From Marsupella aquatica (lineage: Eukaryota; Marchantiophyta), in contig OZ316898.1 in the NCBI GenBank assembly GCA_973895155.1, positions 21,142,001-21,206,000 on the forward strand: DNA of 64,000 nt, read 5' to 3'. The notes below the pieces were generated by a model, which had not been told where the DNA came from, ran no database searches, and saw nothing but the letters and a program-made list of their open reading frames with translations. Shown piece by piece: positions 11,694 through 24,477 of this stretch (the first letter of the stretch is position 1; each line of letters starts with the position of its first letter). A program made the translations under genes and the position numbers.

Positions 11694-14149
11694 GAAAGCT
11701 TAAGCGCTGCCCTTCTCCATTTGGTGAATAGTTGCGTCAAGGTCATGAGGCTATTAACCTCTAATTCAAAACTTGCCAAAGTCAGACTTCAGTGACATCT
11801 CTAGAATTTCCAGTTATTTGAAAGTACATTGACAAATCTACAAAGAGGACTCAGCTACTAGAAAGCTTAGGGTTCCTTGTTGAGAAAAGCAGATTTCTCA
11901 ATTGTGTCTTCTCAACTCAAATTGAGTGCCCAGGGCAATTTATTGGTTGAATATAGTGCCATCCAATGCCAAAATCAACTAACATAAACAAAACTGTGCC
12001 TTGGGTTCATGAATTAATGTTCTAAACTTAGTTAAAATATCTCTTAAGTGTTTTAATGTAATAATAGTTAAAATATCTCATAGAGCTGAAGTGTTTTAAT
12101 GTCTTCTAGCTAGCAGAACATTATGGACCATATTAGCCTCTCAAAACCCAAGCTAAAGGCCCTTATTTTCCTGGTCATTATGAAGAACATTATAAAATCA
12201 GATTTGTATGCATGAGGTAATTTCTCCTATACTTTCATTAAGATTTGTAAAACTATCTCATCGTAATAATCTTTGATACCATAACATTTTGGACCATAAT
12301 AGGCTCTCGCAACTTGAGTTAAAGCTAGCATTACATAGATTATTTTTACTCAAACAAGCCCTAAAAAATGTAGCCAGGGAGTCCACAAACTAATTTCATG
12401 TGGTAAGGGATGATGGGGGAGGGAGAATGAGGATGTAGGTTTCCCTTACAAGTGCCCCATCCATAACAACATTGTTGAGAGTAGCAAGGGTTAACAACTT
12501 GTTGATACTTAACTGAAGACAAGCAAGTGGTTAAATAGGTTAAGCCCTCCAAACACAACGTACTTTACCATGAATTAGTGCTGCTGAGGTTAGAATAGTG
12601 GAGAGGGCCTATATACCTTGGAGGAACACTTCATTGTGCTGACACTAGATATCAATGTCAAGCGTTGGAGAGTGGAGTGAGAGAAGAGTATAGTGTCATC
12701 GACCCAGCATGTGATTTGCCAAGCTATGGCCAATGTATGGTGTTCATAATTATGTATAGTCAATTTTCCCTAGCATTTTGGTCAAGGACGCACCCTGAAC
12801 TGGGTGAACCAAACATCTTTCAAGTCAAGATAGATTGTGCGTTGTACCCTGGTTCCTCAACACATGTATCTCAACACAACTAGCAATAAGAAAGTCCATT
12901 CGTATGCAAAACGACATTCATTTCACAACCCTTCACATATCATGGAAAGAGTTATTAGGGTTAGGTTTTTTTTCTAGTTCTTCCATGCCACATTGATTTG
13001 AATCAGGCAAATGTTGGCTATCTTTGCCTATTTTTTTAATCTTGACCCCATGCTCCATTGGTACTAAGATTTTGCCACAGTATATGGTCACCATGTTTAT
13101 TCTATGAGCTCTAAGACTTTCAAATTTCAACTTTTGAATAAAGTACGAATGAAAGTAAAAAATGGTTGACCGTGCTCTAAGTTTTGAATTCAAAAGTTAT
13201 CATCCCCTTTTCTCATCCATAGAGCTTCGAAGGCCGTGTCTTCCCATCCATGTGCCTCCCACTTTCTCCTTGATCATCGCCCCTTTTTTTTCCAGTCTCT
13301 TTGACCCCTTCCATGTTTTGCTTCACAGTCTTTTGTTGGCACAAAGTTTTTGGAAAACAACCATGAGAGTGCACTACATTAAAATGCACGGGCCGGATTG
13401 TTTGTCATTCTTCATGGTTGCAAATCTCTCCTCATTTTGGTTGGGTTGCTAGTGCTGTAAAATTGTTATTATCAGTTTGGTCATCGTTGTTGTTGTCCGC
13501 TGGTCCTCACTTATTTGCTTCCGACCCATAATGCAGGTTTTTTTTATTGGATTTTGTGAAAGACTAATACATTTTTGTGGAAGAACATTAGGGCTGTTTT
13601 AATAAATTTTTGCAAATTATAAGAAGATTCTAAAAAGTCAAAAGAATTTGTGTTTAAAAAATCAGTGATTAAAACTTTTACTCATGTCTAATGTGCTATT
13701 CCCCAAAAACTTTGTGATATGAGACCCCCTTGGCATGAGGCCCCCGAGGTTATTGTTGTGAAAGTGTTGCTATTGGGGAGGGAAAAGGTTTGTGCATGGG
13801 CACGCGCAACGGTGGTCCATGTATGGTCGCACAATATGAGGGTGTTTTTTTTTTTAAATTTAAAATTTATTTGCAGGCGACTCTTAACAGGTAATTTAGA
13901 TATTCAGATTTTCCCAAAATGTCCAGAATTTTGGGCAGATGCAAGGCAGGCATTGTGACAGACGAATGGCCCGAAAATGATTCCAAGCTCTTTTCTCCGC
14001 ATACTTTCCTCACAAAAATACCCTATACTCTGTCCCCCCAACCAGGTTTAGTTTTTGCAGAGGCAACGGTAGTTTGGGTACATAATACCTTCGAGAATGT
14101 TATCCGTGATGAGATCCTATAAACTCCTGGTTTTTCATGAACCTGCTAT
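9964..14149. other. AT-rich non-coding region
   Basis: No ORF shows protein-like composition over more than about 110 codons. The segment holds a partial duplication (GGTGAAATGGGTCACCTG at 10525 and 10665), a telomere-like stretch at 11015-11037 and a TC microsatellite. Confidence 0.5.
11625..11692 (+). repeat. (TC)n microsatellite
   Basis: About 33 uninterrupted TC dinucleotides preceded by TTCTT. Confidence 0.95.
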
Positions 14150-14801
14150 CTCATGTTTTGTCTTATTCATATTTGTGTATCATGAATTTTTATTAGAATG
14201 TACCTTAACAAGGGGCATCCTTTGTATCACATAGACTTTTAAGTCATTTTTGGACCCCTTTAAATTTTTGGTATTCTATAGTGTTTTGAATTTATTTTGG
14301 CAGCCCCCTTATAATTTGTAAACTTTGTTAAGTCCTAGAGAGAAACTAAGGGTTTCATTTTCTACGGCTTTTAAGGATACTCATGAGTGAGAGGAATGAT
14401 TCTAAGAAATGTCAGCACATCCTGTCTTAAACTCCCCTTGTGGCTTTCTTTCCTAAGTTTATGGTTTTTATTGAATAAGAGTCATTAATAAGACACACTG
14501 AAATACATGCACAACTCGTAGGATCTTTGTGTAATAGAATTGTACTTTCCATTGGTCACTATGTGCTTTTATTGCATGTGTTTTATTTATATTATTTGAT
14601 TTCATTGTGCACAACTCGTAGCAACTTTGTGTAATGAAATTGTACTTTCCATTGGTCACTATGTACTTTTATTGTATGTATTTTATTTATATTATTTGAT
14701 TTCATTCACATTTAATATGTATTCTAGTCTTACTCTTTAATTTTGTCCACTTAATATCACTACAAGACAAAAAGTAAAGCATGTTCCAGGATGAGCATGC
14801 T
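14150..14801. repeat. dispersed repeat R1, copy 1
   Basis: Shares with 24478-24964 the ordered blocks TTTTGTCTTATTC, AAGGGGCA-CCTTTGTAT, TTTGGACCCCTTT-like, TTATTTTGGCAGCCCCCTT and a common end with CACTACAAGACAAA followed by CATGTTCCAGGATGAGCATGC. The end contains a small hairpin (AGCATG with CATGCT). CACTACAAG looks like a CACTA terminus, but no matching opposite end was found. Confidence 0.55.
14508..14707 (+). repeat. tandem duplication, 100-bp unit, two copies
   Basis: TGCACAACTCGTAG starts at 14508 and again at 14608. The two 100-bp units differ at only a few positions. It is an internal duplication of repeat R1, because the 24.5-kb copy does not show it. Confidence 0.85.
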
Positions 14802-17121
14802 AAGTATACTATATCATGAATACTTGAAAAATATCATCAGCCATATCTGAAAGACGACTTTCATCCGCGAAATCGAGCGTAGAATATTTCAACAGTTTAC
14901 TTTAACACATCTACTACTGTAGAAGCCGCGTAAAATGGTTCAGCCTTTGTGACCGACCGCTTCGGTCACGGGCCTGGTATTTGAGAGTTTTGCAAAGGAA
15001 ATTCTTGGAACAGTAGTGTTGTTGTTCACAATACTGCCCTACGGTAGCGATACAATAATGTTGATCATGATCCACTAAAAAGGGTGGTGGAATCCGGTTT
15101 AGGGTCCTTATTATAATGATAATGACACTCCTTTATCCTTTTGGTCGGCCCATTGAATAGGGGCGATGGACCGTCTTTGCAAATAAGGGCGAGCGAATGA
15201 ATCTGAGAAGGGTAATTAATGCTAGGTTGCAATGATTAGTCCTAAGCCGCCAGCTGACAGGCACAGTTATGTAATGTCTGGCCTAAGCTTCATTTCCCAT
15301 TACCAGGTCCGCGGCGCGGTTGTGGGGACTGGGGAGTCTCACTTGGCCTGGCAGGGTCTCATCAGGCTCCATATTATTGTATTTTGTGGTGAAATCTTGG
15401 CACGAGACAGACCGACCCCGCCCCCCATCAACCATGGGCGAGGACATGTAACTAAAACTAGTATGTGGGTCCAACTCAATTTTTTTAACACATTGGTAAT
15501 ATTGTATTTGTTTGTTTTACTAATTCTCTTTCCTGGTCTTTCCTGGTTATCAAGTTTGCCAAAACTCTATGATGTGCCCAAATACAGTGCCAAAAATTTG
15601 GAAGGAGCTCATAATGTTGTCATCCTTTGTTTGTCTCCACCTCTCTATGTAATTCACATTGCAACTCCTCACTGTAGCAATCACCTTGCTTGTTCGAGTG
15701 ACAAATTATTCATCACAAGGGTGAGCAACAAACTATCTTGGAGGCAAGGAGCTAGGCAATCACCTGCACTTCATTGTCCTGCAATGTTTTTGTGCAATGG
15801 ATAATTATGCATTGTACTTGTCTATAAAATTATGAGATGTTTTTAAAAGTATTTGAAGTTTGCATAATAAAAGTTGACATGGCTAACAAACAAATTCATA
15901 AACTCAAAAACTATTTATAGCATTGGTTTTTTAATTGTTTTGTGGGGAGACAAGTATACTTTTTGTTTGGAAAGTGTAATTTATTCATCATGATTTGTCT
16001 AGTAATGACAAAAACAAAATTCTCATCAATTTTAATGGCAAATGGAAAGGAAGAAAAAACCCATAAGTGTAGAATCATAATGATCATGTTGGGAAGAGAG
16101 TAACTTTATACACAGGCACCTTCATGAGAGAAGAAACATACTAACTTCATTTCTGTTTTTTAAATGTATGTTTTACTAATCAATAGAAAGTCATAGCCTT
16201 ATTTTTGTAGAGATTTTATAATAATAGAATAGTTTAATGTTTTGAGAATAGTTGATTAGTCTTGAATGTGCAAGTGAGTTTTGACATTATGCTTATGACT
16301 TTTTTGGTGTGTATTCAAGGAATATGTTTGAACAAGGCATAGGGGAGCTACACTCAAGTGGCATACAAGATATTTTTTTAAGATTTCTCATGGTGACTAC
16401 CATCAAGGTAAATGTTTATATCAGTGCATGTTTTTTATGACTAGAATTTGTGTTTATTTGTTATTTGTGAAGTGACTTGATATTTTGTCCATTCAATTGA
16501 CATGAGCAATTTTGTGTGAGTTTGTAGACAAATTTTGGCATCACTAAGAAACAACCCCAAGCTATCATCTAAGCTTGAAATAGAGGTTTGTTTCTCTCTT
16601 TATTCCTCGTTGAATAAATGTGATTGCTAAAGTTGTTCACTCGTAAAGCTAAATGAAGCATGGAATCTATGTATAGTTTAAAATCCAATTTTCACTTATG
16701 TAATATTGATCATAATAGTGTTTATTTTCAAATAAATTATCAGATTAGCTAAAAATTTGTAGCATTATCATATATGGATGTGCAAATATTAGTATATTAA
16801 TTATTTGCCATAACACTTAGAGCTTTTATTTGAATCAACACCATAGATTTATGCAATCTTAACAAAACTATAAGTAATTGTAATTTGCAATTTATTTGTA
16901 GAAAGGTAGATGAGTCTTTTGTAATCTTGTTTCATATTGTTATGGTTATCTTAGGGCATTACATATTAAGAAAGTGAAATTTGCCCTTTGTTGGATTCCA
17001 AAAAGCTCTTTGTACCTAAAATTATTCACTTAAGTTTATTATCAATCGGGTACTATAATTATAAGGTCCATATCATATTATTCAAGTTAAGGCAATAAAC
17101 TTTAGTACACACATATGCAGA
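14802..17121. other. AT-rich non-coding region
   Basis: A small hairpin lies near 14949-14969 (GTGACCG with CGGTCAC). The open frame at 15232-15804 has no repeats, domains or biased composition that would support coding. The rest is AT-rich with no gene visible. Confidence 0.5.
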
Positions 17122-17300
17122 GGTCGGTGTAATGTTTGACCCTAATTGTAACTTCAAAATCAATATAAGGTTACAAGTTAAGGCATGCTGGTACACACAT
17201 CCGCAAGTTAAGGGTCGGTGTATTGTTTGACCCCAGTTGTAACTTCAAAATAAATATAAAGTTACAAGTTAAGGCATCCTGGTACACACATCTGCAAGGG
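17122..17300 (+). repeat. tandem repeat, about 86-91-bp unit, two copies
   Basis: GGTCGGTGTA begins at 17122 and 17213, and a third partial start (GGTCAGCG) is at 17299. Each unit contains TTGACCC, TAACTTCAAAAT, GTTACAAGTTAAGGCAT and GGTACACACAT. The array ends directly before the zinc-knuckle ORF, whose frame stays open into it. Confidence 0.85.
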
Positions 17301-17402
17301 TCAGCGCCAAGCCGAAGTGGAGGCAATCACACAAGGCCAGACGGAGCAGCTGTTCAAGATGTATATATTCCGAGACCGGAGAGCATAAGGATAGAGGCAA
17401 AC

Positions 17403-17906
17403 ATGCGGAAGGATATCATCGATCTCGAGTATGTTCGCCGGCATGGGGTTGATGGGAGGCGATGTCTCCTGTGTTGGGAGGACTCGAATAGCCCTGCAAA
17501 TCATGGAATAAGGGAGTGTGGCGTAATGAGAGGGTTATGCCTGCGGTGTCTGTCCAATCGCCATCGGGTTTCCAACTGTAATGTGAAGAGTCAAGAACGT
17601 CATAATAATGCTTGCTTCAAGTGCTTCTTTCCGTTTGATCAAATCTACCAAACCCAGGTGCACACGTGGGAATCCGGGAGCAGCACCTGCAACGATCTGT
17701 CCGGAGAGAGGATACGAATTCTAATCTGGCATGCATATAGGAATGACGTCTCGCGCAGTCGACTCAGGCAGCTGTTTCCTGACATGCCAATGGATGACAG
17801 TAAATTTGAGCCTTGGCTACTTTCAATGGACGTGGAGAGAATGCTGAACAATTTTGAGCGGGTGGCGGCAGCTGTGATGAGGATGAAACCATCATCGGAA
17901 GAATGA
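17403..17906 (+). CDS. small Cys/His-rich protein with CCHC zinc-knuckle motif
   Basis: The frame is open from 17223, but the upstream part is tandem-repeat sequence. ATG 17403 is the first Met followed by protein-like sequence, giving about 167 aa. It has a perfect CX2CX4HX4C knuckle (CLRCLSNRHRVSNC), a preceding CX2CX9HX4C (CLLC, H, C) and a following CFKC with a later H and C, so three zinc-binding clusters in ~75 residues. The C-terminal third is helical and ends MRMKPSSEE. Zinc knuckles suggest single-stranded nucleic-acid binding, as in retroelement Gag, but no gag capsid part is present. It could be a gag remnant, a zinc segment of a larger transposon protein, or a small host gene. Confidence 0.45.
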   Translation: MRKDIIDLEYVRRHGVDGRRCLLCWEDSNSPANHGIRECGVMRGLCLRCLSNRHRVSNCNVKSQERHNNACFKCFFPFDQIYQTQVHTWESGSSTCNDLSGERIRILIWHAYRNDVSRSRLRQLFPDMPMDDSKFEPWLLSMDVERMLNNFERVAAAVMRMKPSSEE

Positions 17907-18737
17907 AGAGAGCTTGCTCTATCCTTGTTGCCGACCAGAGACTCATGTTCAATGCAAAACAAGCTACAGTTTAGTACACGTAAGGACGTCTTCCCGCCCT
18001 GGGAATTCGATAGGGCGTTGCCAGCTGATGAAGGCGATACACTGACCATTCACAGCGCTGCCCGCCCCCCCTACACTCTCAGTAACCAGGAAATTGTGGA
18101 AATTGGAGAACAAACCTAACCGTGGCAACAATGCCCCCACGCAAGTGTCGCATAGGGTTTAGTGGGCGGGGTAGTCGTAACCCATGCTAAACCCACGACC
18201 GTTCATGCTCGTGGCCCGTCTCAACCTTTTCCTCCTTACTACTACTACTACTACTGCTATTACTACTGACTAGGGGTGCTGACTAGGGCGTCTGAAACTT
18301 ATGCTTTAGGATTACATTTTGGCACCCAGTATATCACTGGTGTGGGCCGCCCGGGTCGGGTTTACTCTCCTCATTCCGTTCCTCATCACAGGCTTTCACA
18401 GAGATATAGACACTTGCAAAATTCTCTTCATTGTAACTACATGGTTGGAAAACAAGCTGCGTAACCAAATGTTGAACTATCTGATTATCGCATTGCGTGT
18501 GAACATTGAAACTAGCAACTAATGGTAGAAAAGCCTAAAGGTACCGATCTCCTGGCGTCCCGGAAACTATTGTAACTGCAATGTTTACGAAACGAAGCAT
18601 AATTAAAATGGCAGGATTTGATAGTCGGAACACTAATTAGGGTTTAAGCCCCAGCGAAGCCAGCCGTGTAATCCCAACCTAATCCTACCCAGTGTCCCCT
18701 GGACACCGTCGCTTCCACCTTCCGTGAATCCCGCTTG
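17907..18737. other. non-coding spacer
   Basis: Contains a short ACT trinucleotide run at about 18238-18256 and a telomere-like GGGTTTAG at 18154. No gene is supported. Confidence 0.5.
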
Positions 18738-20780
18738 CTAGTCCCTCCCAAACTCAATCCGATGACCCCGCAGGCGATCATTGTCCTCCCGGAGGACCCG
18801 GATCTGGTGGTTCAAGGAGTTAAACTCCCGCTGCATGATGTCGACCTCCTCCGCCGCGTCCTGAGAGGCGTCCTCCAAGTCATGGACGTTACTCTTCAGC
18901 ATGTCCGTTAGGTGGCCTTGCTCGGTGACCTCTCTCCTAAGGCGATCAACCTTGGCCTCGAGAGCGTCGACCCCTGTCGTGGCTTCTTCCTCGATCATGT
19001 CCGTCCGCCATTTGTGCTCCCGACCCTCTAGTTCGTAGATCTGGGTCCGAAGCCCAGCTATCTCCGCATCCTTGTCCGCGGTCGTGATGAATGACAAAGC
19101 CACATACTCATTTATTTTGTCATTGGCCTCTTTAAATTGTGCTTGGATCGCCTTGGTAGTCTCAGTGTAGCGTCAGTTTTCCGCATCCTCCCTCTGACAT
19201 TGGGAAGTCTGGTACTCGTCTTTGGTCACAGTGAAGATGTCCGTCATGAGCGAACCCATCTCGCGGCAGACATTCTTGGTTACGTTCCCCAGCAAGGCGA
19301 TGAGAAACTTGGCCGCAATTGACTGTGGATCCTGACAAGGAACTTGGCCCTGCAAATCTTGGCTTGGTCGACGTGAGAAATCGGCCTGCTCCGGGGTCAT
19401 GTCAACCGGGGAAGAGTGCTTGGCTTCGAGGGCCAGCTCTGGATCCATGGTTGTTACAAAATCCCGAATCCCCATGATTGCGGCTACGGCCTGGCCCTGG
19501 GCATCCATGGCCCCGATCGCCTCATCCGCCTGTGGAGGAGGTGCGACCAAGTTGGCCACCGGGTTCGGTCTCACGTTGTCCGGCGTGTCTACCAGGCTCC
19601 TTGCTTCGGGCTGGGGCCATTGGTCGAACGGGAAGATTTCTGTCACATTGCACCCTAAACCCCCTCGATCGAATCGGGCATACCAATGGAGGATGATCTC
19701 GATGTGGCTGGCCATATGTGCCTTGCCCCCGATGTGGAAGGTATTCTGCAGCCAGACCATCTCCTCGTGGAACCTCCTCGCGAAGTAGGAAGCCCACCTC
19801 CTTGGCCTGTAACTCTCCACTTGAATTACCTGTGCAGCGGAGATGTCTTGTCGCGGCTCCATCAGGTGGATGGCGTATCTCTGGAACTCTAGGCGCTCCG
19901 CAATCTTCGGCCTGAGGCATGTCCGGATGAGGAAGCTGTTGTCGACGTGCCCATCTGGTGGAAAATTGGAGGAGTGATACCTTGCCCCCTTTCCTCCCGG
20001 GGCACGGGACTCCACCTTGTCCGTGCCTTCGGGTAAGCCAAAGATCCTCCGCAATCTATTTTCCGATAAGGACATCAGGCGTCCTTCCACTCTAGCTTGT
20101 AGTTTCCTGCATTGCGTTGTAGTTGGTGATGAAGTGTGCGAAGTCCTTAGTGTAGTAGCGGCTCGTGTTCCAGGGCAGGGTCACAAGGTGCTCAAATCCC
20201 TGTGCCCGGATGTAGGCGTCATTCGCGGTATGGAGGATCTTCCAGTGGAGGTTTTCTCCCATCCGATGCAGTGTCAACCGGGCTACCTCCATGGGTAAGT
20301 GGGCCAATGACGCCGTCGGCACCTTCCTCTTGCGGTTCCGGTTTCGGCTTTCGGAATGATCGGTCGGGTGTGATAATCCGGAATCCCGATCCTCCCTACT
20401 ATCTGATCGGGCGGGCTGTGTGGGCAAGGTGACAGCCATTGGTGTAGATGTCTGGAAAGCCTGGCTTCTGGTCTACCTGGGTTGCCGCTACTCGGATTTG
20501 TGCTTGGGTGGGTTGGCGAGAGGGTCGTCTGTCGAGAGGAATGGACTCCTTGTCAGAACTCAGGTATGGTGGCTCAACTGGTGGTGGTGTTGCCCTGGGC
20601 GGCGTCGCCCGTTGTTGTTGCTGCTGTTGCTGCCCACTGCTCAAGGGTAACATCGGGGCTGGTGGCGGCGATGTCACTACTACTGGAACCGTGGCCGCGG
20701 CTACATTCCTGGGTTGCGGCTGCCGTCACTGTGATGGCGCTCCAACTCCCGACGCCATAAGTCCCTTGTGCCCTCGCTGA
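18738..20780 (-). pseudogene. retroelement-associated protein with N-terminal conserved block and coiled coil, broken
   Basis: One protein can be followed through several open pieces on the minus strand: 20677-20399 (Gln/Pro-rich, with seven Gln in a row), 20439-20092, 20090-19173 and 19103-18738. The last two are in one frame separated by a TGA at 19173-19175. A frame change lies near 20092. The middle (LSENRLRRIFGLPEG, then RTCLRPKIAERLEF, then ASHIEIILHWYARFD) aligns block by block with the LTR ORF of the big element and with 6645-7853. The last 120 residues are a coiled coil matching 1149-1580. No LTRs were located around it. I infer a decayed copy of an LTR-type ORF from another family. 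Confidence 0.6.
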
Positions 20781-21552
20781 TGGAACCGATCACGGGCACG
20801 TGATAAATGTGGTGGCGGGTCAAATCAATCGTCCCCTGGAGTAGTTCTGAAGATGTGGTCCTAGAGCCCAAGGAAAGCTTCCCAGATGTCTAGGCATTTA
20901 CTTCCGTCAAAGAACAGTTCGTGTTGTGTATATCTCCGCTCGAAGGAGAGGTTGGAGATCTTCGTTGCAATGTTTGTTAGCGACACCACGGATGGCTCGT
21001 CCCAACTCTTTTTGGATTTCCCACTTCCAAGGCTAGCGTTGCGGCAATGTGACTTCCCTCGGAGACAAAAGGAATTCCTGAACTAGATGGCCGTGCTGGA
21101 CATGGGCAAGCTCGACGAGTGCAATTCCGCCACAATCGTTAGCAATATGATCGATAAAACGCGTGAGTTTGTGGAGTTGCTGATGCAAGCGTTTTCGCAG
21201 AAGGATGAGAGAGCTTTTCGCGAAATGGCGAGAATATAAGAAAGAGCAGTGGGAAGTGGCCCGCTCCTTCGATACCCTTTTGTGTCCTTCCCGAACCTTC
21301 GCTAAGGCCTAAACGAACGAGCAACCGTACCCAATCATCATTAATAAAACCTCCGCTCCGCAGGTCCCAGTCCAAGCGTGAGTGGATAGGTCCCAGTCCC
21401 CGGCGTGAGTGGATCCTGCGATTCATGAAGCAATCGTGTGTGTACGACAATGAAAGGCGTGAATTATAATTGAGATCGCTGGATTCATATAGGACTAGAT
21501 GGTGGAACACGAATAGGGTAATGTCCTGGTCATTGGAGGGCATTAAGAGATA
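20781..21552. other. non-coding spacer
   Basis: GC-moderate sequence with a short internal duplication (CAGTCC-CGTGAGTGGAT at 21367 and 21398). No protein feature stands out. Confidence 0.4.
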
Positions 21553-22770
21553 CTAGCCCCATGCCCGTGCGTTGCACGAAACATTTTTAGGTGAGTGCAA
21601 GATGTTGAGGAGAGACATAGAATCCAAGGCGAGGGCTGGAGGCCAAGATGTCCAGGAGAGGAAAGATGTTGAGGTGAGAAAAGGTGTCAACGGGAGAAAA
21701 AGAAATGGAAGTGAGAAAAAGATGTAGAGGAGAGAAACGATGACAAGGTGAAAAAAAGATGCGAACACAATGAACCAATGTTGAGAGTTTACGGAAAGAT
21801 GTTGCTGTGAGGTAAAGGACACAAAAAATGTCTGTGCATTGCCCAAAAGATGTTGAGAGGAGACAAAGATGGCAAGGTTTCGGGTAAGTTGTAAAGCAAA
21901 CACAGAAAATGTAGGCAAATGCGTTCCATATGCGTTGCAAAAAAAGATGTTGTTGCGTAAAAAAATGTCACTACATAAAATACGATGTTGTGCAAGGGAT
22001 ATCATGGAGAAAAGATGTCAATCATTACGTAAAAGAAAGTATGCTATAAATCAACTTTTATTAAAATGAATTTCAAAATTATTAATGCTTATTTTAAATA
22101 CTTAAATACTATTAAAAACATGATACAGAAATATACAAGATTATTCTGCTTTTTTCCACTTCCCTTTTTTTCACACCTTTTAACTCTTCCACTTCCCTTA
22201 GTTTACCCTGCTGGCCAAGTTCTTGCTACTCTCCCTCTCATCTTTGCATAGTGCTTTATAATTATTTGTCTTTTCTTTAATTTCCCATTGTGTCTTTCTT
22301 TTTGAAATTGTTCTCCATTTACTCAATTTCTGTCTTTTTTTCTCTATATTCCCCCTTCCCCCATTTTTTTTCCTCTCGGCCAATCTCCTGTCTACCTTCC
22401 GTCCTTCCCCCTCATCTTAGTTTGCGTAGCTTCGAATTATTATAATATTGTTGTACCCTGGTACTCCCAATGGGAGAACAAAAAAGGACAATCTGGTACC
22501 AGCCATAATTATTGTACTTTCTAGTACAATACAACTATTCTAGATTAAAGTGCTGAGGATGTCAGGTGTGTGTCAGTGTGTGGCATAATCAGGGCTTCCA
22601 CCGCCCTTTCAAGAGAGGAAGGTATGCAGCTCAGCAGCTGCCCTGCATAGGGCTAATAAATACCTCAAGTACCTCTCGTTTTCACGATCAACGGTGATGC
22701 AAAGACCTCAAAACATATCAATGGCCAGGGATGATTCCCGCCAAGACTGCATTTCATAAGGGGACGAAGG
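21553..22770 (-). mobile_element. Helitron-like element H1
   Basis: Read on the minus strand, it ends with the hairpin CGTGC-AAC-GCACG, then GGGCATGGGGCTAG, followed by T, the classic Helitron 3' end (hairpin, then CTAG, inserted before T). The start near 22770 (TTCGTC, AAATGCAG, TTGGCGGG) matches the starts of H2 and H3. The subterminal 300 bp holds a degenerate run of GATGTTGAGGTGAGAAAA-like units. The interior differs from H2 and H3 and has no helicase, so it is non-autonomous. Confidence 0.55.
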
Positions 22771-23160
22771 ACGAAATCTGGCGGGATGCGGGATACTGTA
22801 CTATAGTTGTAGAAGAAAGATTCTCACAATGCCAGTAACTAGGACAGTTAATGTACGTAAAAACTTGAGTGACTTTTAGGTAACAAACAAGAAAAAGTGA
22901 ATCTCTGAATAGAAAGTCCAAGCGAAAGGGCCTGCAATCGGGTAAAGGCATGTAAGAAGTTAAAAACAATTCTTGTACAATTTGGGTTTTACCTTTCCTA
23001 TTTTTGTGATACTTCACATAATGCCCTCCTCAAAAGAAGGGAGGATGTATGGGAAATTAACGCACTCAAAAATACAAAGAAAAATTACCCAAAAGGAGGA
23101 TTCTCTTCCCTCTGGTGGTCTGGTTATGAAATGATAAAAAAAATCGTCACGCATGTCATA
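22771..23160. other. non-coding spacer
   Basis: AT-rich, with no gene or repeat that I can support. Confidence 0.4.
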
Positions 23161-23615
23161 ATTTTAATAATGATACATAACATAGCATACTCTTTTCTAT
23201 ACAAATCCCTCTTTCTATGCGCATATGTTATGATGGGGTCATGGAGCTCATTTTTTTAATGTAAATAGAAATCATTGACAAAAACCATGCATGATTACCA
23301 TTTGACATATATCATATCATGTTATCTTACTATCTTACAATAACAGTGCCAACTGAAGTGTAGTTTTAAGAAACTAGGCCTAGGCCATCATGTGCATGGG
23401 AAAAACTCAAATGTCAACTGGTACATGCAAGTTTTTTTGTGATAATTTCTAAGAAATCTTATTTATAAACCGCCCACTACAAAGTGGTAGCTACAGATGG
23501 GGCCTAGGTTTCTAGATCGAGTGAAGAAGCCCCTAGACCGTAACTCCATGGCTCATCAATGATGTGGATGGGAAAATGATAATCATGCGTGCTTTTTGTA
23601 GTCATTTCTATTTAC
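23161..23615. repeat. left arm of a large inverted repeat
   Basis: The sequence recurs in inverse orientation at about 25065-25385. Shared blocks include CATAGAAAAGAGTATG, CATAGAAAGAGGGAT, GAGCCATGGAGTTA and GAAACCTAGGCCCC. H2 and repeat R1 lie between the arms. An older TIR element interrupted by later insertions is likely. Confidence 0.5.
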
Positions 23616-23620
23616 ACTAG

Positions 23621-24465
23621 CTAGCCCAATGCCCGTGCGTTGCATGAAAGATGTCAATGTGATAAAACGAGGTCGAGGTGATACGAGGGGAGGAGGGAAA
23701 AGATATTGAGAAGAAAAAAGATGTTAAGGAGAGAAAAAAAAATGTTGAGATGAAAAAAGATGAAAGATGTTGAGATGAAAAAAGATGTTTGAGGTGATAA
23801 ATGATATCAAGATGAGAAAAGATGTCGAGGTGAGGCAAGATATCAAGGAGAGAACCTTAAAGATATTGAGGCGATGAAAGATGTCTAGTTAATAAACTCA
23901 TTGTCATTGTTGTGGCCGTTTTTATGTGTGGGGCCATTCATTTGTGTCCTTGGTCAATATGGTTATTGCAAAAACGCATTAGGATTTAGTGTTAAATAAT
24001 GTAAGTTTGAAGAAATTCCTCATAGAGAGAATAGAAAAAATAAGAAATTAATTTAGTTCTCCCCTCAATAGCCTTTTTTCCACCTTCCTATGAATTATGT
24101 CTTTTGAACTGAAACCTCTAATTTGTATTGTTCTTTTTCTATATGTATACTTTAATTGAATGCGACAAACATGTGTCCAAAAGTTATGTGAGTCTACCTA
24201 GATTTTCTTGTTAGATCCACCTATCCATTATAGCCACAGGTCAACTCACATTGAATTTCCAGTCACTTTGATATTAGAATCCTTTTATGGATGTTAGTGC
24301 CATAGTCTAGATGTGGGTGAAAGCGCATCCGTGTCCCAAGCTAGGAGAGAGTCTTTATTCTTCCTTGCACCCAATCTCATGGACAGGAATATTTAGGCCT
24401 TAAATCCAAGGGTCATATTAATGAGTTCCCTCCAAAACTGCATTTTCTAAGCAGACGAAGAGAAT
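23621..24465 (-). mobile_element. Helitron-like element H2
   Basis: The minus strand ends in the hairpin CATGCAACGCACG, then GGCATTGGGCTAG. The 3' 250 bp has degenerate units of the type AAAGATGTTGAGATGAAAA. It aligns along most of its length, in inverse orientation, with H3, and both start with TTCGTCTGCTTA and AAATGCAGTTTTGGAGGG-like sequence. No coding capacity. Confidence 0.6.
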
Positions 24466-24477
24466 GCACATTTCAGA

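Noticed and set aside
14756-14775. CACTACAAGACAAA as a CACTA transposon end
   Set aside because: The motif occurs in both R1 copies, but no reverse terminus (TTGTAGTG) or 3-bp duplication was found.
15232-15804. 190-aa open frame
   Set aside because: No domain, no repeat, mixed hydrophobic runs and AT-rich flanks. Nothing supports coding.
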